Source: an uncultured Alphaproteobacteria bacterium (GTDB lineage: Bacteria > Pseudomonadota > Alphaproteobacteria > Bin95). From it: 61,796 nt of DNA. Location of the stretch: contig CALAHN010000084.1 of assembly GCA_937891825.1 (NCBI GenBank), forward strand, positions 1 through 61,796, read 5' to 3'. Below, piece by piece: positions 59,506 through 61,796 of this stretch. The position numbers and the translations under genes are program-made. Each line of letters begins with the position of its first letter. The first letter of the stretch is position 1. The notes under the pieces were generated by a model, which saw only the letters and a list, made by a program, of their open reading frames with translations, was not told the origin of the DNA and did no database searches.

Positions 59506-61701
59506 ATGTACGTTTTACTGGCGTTTTTGCTTCCTGTCATGGCGTCGCGTCGCCGCGTTGAGGAGAGTCCGCTGCGATTTTCGCTTCTTATTGCGCTCGT
59601 TCTGATTTTCGCGGGCGCTGCAATGATCCTGGCTCCGACACGGATCGGATATGGCCTTGAAGCTTCCCTGGCCTTCCAGCGGACCGACTACGCGATCGCC
59701 GTCGTGGCCCTTGCCTGGGGCGGCATAGCGCTGGCGACGCTTGGCGGCAGTCGGGTGGCGATTGTCGTCGCCGTCTTTGCCGCTGCGGTCGGGTTTTTCG
59801 GCGTTCGTGCGATCGGCGGGAACACGCATCTCGGAGCTCTGGCGCCCGTGATGCTGCTCGCCCCTGCGGCGCTCTGTCTCGCCTATGCGGTCGGTCGGCG
59901 CCTCTACGTCGTCTCCGCGCCTGAGAAGCCGGCGCAACCGGCGGCGGAGCGCCAGGTCCCCGCGGTTCCGGCTATGGTTCCGGCGAGCGATCCCGATTCA
60001 GCCCCAGCCTCAGCCCCAGCTCCAGACGCTGCGCCGCCGCCCTCGGACGCTGCGCCCGGCGCCGGCGCCGCGGATGCTGCGGCAGGGGCAGCCCGGTCGG
60101 TCGATGCCGCCGCTGAAGCTGCGGCTGCCGCGGCTTCGACAGGCGAGCGTCAGAGCTTGGCCGAAATCCTGCCGCCGGTGCGCGCGACGGAAGCCGAACT
60201 GGATGCGGCGGAACGCTTGCGGTTTCTCAGAATGCGCGCCAGCGAAGCCGGCGCAACCGGCCGCGCCCTGACGCTCTGGCGAGAATTGATTGAAGAATAT
60301 CCGGACTATTATCCGGCGATGAATGCCGAAGCGCGGGTTCTGGCGCAGACTGGCAAGCTCGATGCGGCGCGGCGGCGCCTCGCCCAATCGCTCGAGATTG
60401 CGCCTCAGGACGCATCGACGCTCAGGCTGGCGGCGCGCTATGCCGGCAATGCCGAAGATTGGCAAGCCGCGGCCGAATATTGGAAACAGGCGTTCGAGGC
60501 GGGCGAGCTGAACGCGGATTCCGCAGCCGCCTATATCAATGCGCTGATCCGCGCCGACCGGGCCGCCGACGGCCGCGCCATCTATCATCGCCATGCCGAG
60601 CGTTGGCCGGAGGAGGCGCGCTTCGTCGCCGCCGGCGCGCTCGCGGCCGAGACCGCGGGCGACGATGCGGAAGCCTATGAGCTCTGGCGCGCGGCGTCGG
60701 CGCTCGATCCGGCCGCCTTCAGCCATCGCCGACGCGCCGTCCGCGCTCTGCTCCGGCTGGAGCGGTTCGGCGAGGCGGCGCGGCTGGCGCAGGAGACGCC
60801 GCCGGGCGACGGCGGCGAAGCCGAAGCGAAGGCGCTGACCGACCATGTCCTGGCGACCGTCAACCGACAGGGCGGCCGGACGGCCGTGGAGGCCTTGAAC
60901 ATTCTTGCGCCGAAGGATCCCGCCGCCTGGACGAATCTTATTCGCCGGCAATTGACCGCCGACGATGTCGATGGCGCCGAGATGAGCTTTCAACGCGCCA
61001 TCGAGAACGAAAATGACGCGGTTGATGTGCTGCGCATGGGCGCCGCGATCGCCGAGCAGGCCAAACGCCAGGATCTGCAGGCGGAGCGCTGGGCGGCGAT
61101 CGCCGAATCCGCGCCGGATGACGTCAACGCGAACTTGCAGGCGGCGCTACTGGCTGCGCGAGAGCAGGCGCACGACGATGTGCTCGCTTTCGCCGGCCGC
61201 GTGCTCGCCCAGACCCCGGATTATGAAGCCGCGTCGGCGCTCGTCGGCGAGGCCTTTATCCAGAAGCAGGACTGGCGCCCGGCGCTTGACGCCTGGAAAG
61301 GCCACGGCGCGCGCTTCGGGCTCAGCCCAAAGGTGACGGCGCGCTGCGCCGAAGCCCTGCGCGGCCTGGGGCGCGATGCGGAAGCCGAACGGTTCCTGCA
61401 AGCTGGGATAGCGGCGTTCCCGGACAGCCAGGAATTGGCGGTCCTCTTCGCCCGCGCGGCTCAGATCCGAAGGGAGTATGAATTGGCGATTGACCGCTGG
61501 AAAGCGGCGATTATCCTCAACGCCGCTGCGGAAGCGCCTTGGAGCGGACTAATTTTTTCGCTGATGCGTGACGGACGCCACGAAGGCGCGCGGGCGGCAC
61601 TTGCGGAAGCGCGGCGCAGGGTCGAAAATGAGGCGGTGTTGATGGCGTCGTCGCATATCCAGCAACTGCAAACGGAGGAGCCGACCGGCGGCGCGACTTG
61701 A
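59506..61701 (+). CDS. Membrane-anchored tetratricopeptide-repeat protein
   Basis: A 731-residue protein. Its N-terminal ~125 residues contain about four hydrophobic segments (for example LLIALVLIFAGAAMIL and YAIAVVALAWGGIALATL). An Ala/Pro-rich linker follows (about 130-215), then from about residue 230 to the end roughly a dozen helical pairs in TPR style (RRLAQSLEIAPQDASTLRLAARYAG, AAEYWKQAFEAGELNADSAAAYINA). It would present a scaffold on one face of the inner membrane. No catalytic motif. I take the ATG at 59506; the frame remains open up to 59413, overlapping hemA, and the true start is uncertain. Function is unknown. Confidence 0.8.
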   Translation: MYVLLAFLLPVMASRRRVEESPLRFSLLIALVLIFAGAAMILAPTRIGYGLEASLAFQRTDYAIAVVALAWGGIALATLGGSRVAIVVAVFAAAVGFFGVRAIGGNTHLGALAPVMLLAPAALCLAYAVGRRLYVVSAPEKPAQPAAERQVPAVPAMVPASDPDSAPASAPAPDAAPPPSDAAPGAGAADAAAGAARSVDAAAEAAAAAASTGERQSLAEILPPVRATEAELDAAERLRFLRMRASEAGATGRALTLWRELIEEYPDYYPAMNAEARVLAQTGKLDAARRRLAQSLEIAPQDASTLRLAARYAGNAEDWQAAAEYWKQAFEAGELNADSAAAYINALIRADRAADGRAIYHRHAERWPEEARFVAAGALAAETAGDDAEAYELWRAASALDPAAFSHRRRAVRALLRLERFGEAARLAQETPPGDGGEAEAKALTDHVLATVNRQGGRTAVEALNILAPKDPAAWTNLIRRQLTADDVDGAEMSFQRAIENENDAVDVLRMGAAIAEQAKRQDLQAERWAAIAESAPDDVNANLQAALLAAREQAHDDVLAFAGRVLAQTPDYEAASALVGEAFIQKQDWRPALDAWKGHGARFGLSPKVTARCAEALRGLGRDAEAERFLQAGIAAFPDSQELAVLFARAAQIRREYELAIDRWKAAIILNAAAEAPWSGLIFSLMRDGRHEGARAALAEARRRVENEAVLMASSHIQQLQTEEPTGGAT

Positions 61702-61796
61702 TGGATTTCCGTGTGAGTTCGTTTTGCCACATCGACGGTAACTTAGAGCCTGACCGAAAAGTGTTTGAGCGATATCAGCAGGTTGTGATTCACCGT
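61702..61796. other. Window end without a recognisable gene
   Basis: 95 bases after the TPR gene. They contain TTAGAGCCTGACCGAAAAGT (61743-61762), a sequence style often seen in alphaproteobacterial interspersed repeats or insertion-sequence ends. The following TCAGCAGGTT resembles TCAACAGGTT at 22156-22165. No inverted partner or transposase is visible before the edge, so I do not call an element. Confidence 0.2.

Noticed and set aside
61743-61796. Possible insertion-sequence left end at the window edge
   Set aside because: Only a short terminal-repeat-like word is visible; no transposase or target duplication can be seen before the sequence ends.

Overview
The window is a 61.8-kb, GC-rich chromosomal segment of an alphaproteobacterium, most likely from a Rhodospirillales-like lineage. 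This rests on the ssb/gyrA/coaD order, a glycine-dependent 5-aminolevulinate synthase (C4 haem pathway), an alphaproteobacterial-type urt-ure block, a HIG1-domain twin-membrane protein, and a ligase/exonuclease repair pair typical of that class. Genus and species cannot be named from sequence reading alone. There is no prophage, CRISPR array, rRNA or complete insertion sequence.

Layout. Positions 1-4436 hold core genes: the 3' end of ssb, a small exported protein, gyrA, coaD and tRNA-Lys(TTT). Positions 4672-8406 hold an MFS carrier, a class III CoA-transferase and an epoxide hydrolase, all on the + strand. Positions 8431-17123 (- strand) form a peptide/amide uptake and hydrolysis operon: an M81 metallopeptidase, a periplasmic binding protein, two permeases, two ATPases and an M20 amidohydrolase. 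Positions 17270-22154 (+) carry a phytanoyl-CoA-type dioxygenase, a metallophosphoesterase, a Baeyer-Villiger-type flavin monooxygenase and an SGNH hydrolase, followed by a - strand flavin-binding protein.

Positions 22729-33350 (- strand) are one compact block for nitrogen scavenging. The urea ABC importer urtABCDE runs directly into ureDABCEFG, with ureD starting inside urtE. A textbook sigma-54 promoter lies upstream of urtA, so urea import, urease structure and nickel insertion can be switched on together under nitrogen limitation. A terminator-like hairpin after urtA should make binding protein more abundant than the rest.

Positions 33664-37450 hold two SDRs, an FAD monooxygenase and a flavin-dependent luciferase-like oxidoreductase, probably small-molecule catabolism. 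Positions 37680-44723 hold an LpxR-like lipid A deacylase, a HIG1 protein, aat, a second CoA-transferase, a universal stress protein, and an exonuclease plus ATP-dependent DNA ligase. Positions 44730-47434 (-) and 47643-54092 (+) are divergent. The first is a luciferase-like oxidoreductase, a UMF1-type MFS carrier and a coiled-coil protein. The second is a TetR regulator, membrane-fusion protein, RND pump and class III nucleotide cyclase, each junction overlapping by four bases. Positions 54108-59423 (-) hold hemA, a K+-channel-like protein, a divergent gamma-glutamyltransferase homologue and a fumarase/aspartase-superfamily lyase. A large membrane-anchored TPR protein closes the window.

Two copies of a two-hairpin palindromic element, with compensatory base changes between them, sit immediately after coaD and after the 37450 oxidoreductase gene. 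Many start codons were moved inside the longest open frame on the basis of ribosome binding sites and family N-termini; these choices are noted per gene.
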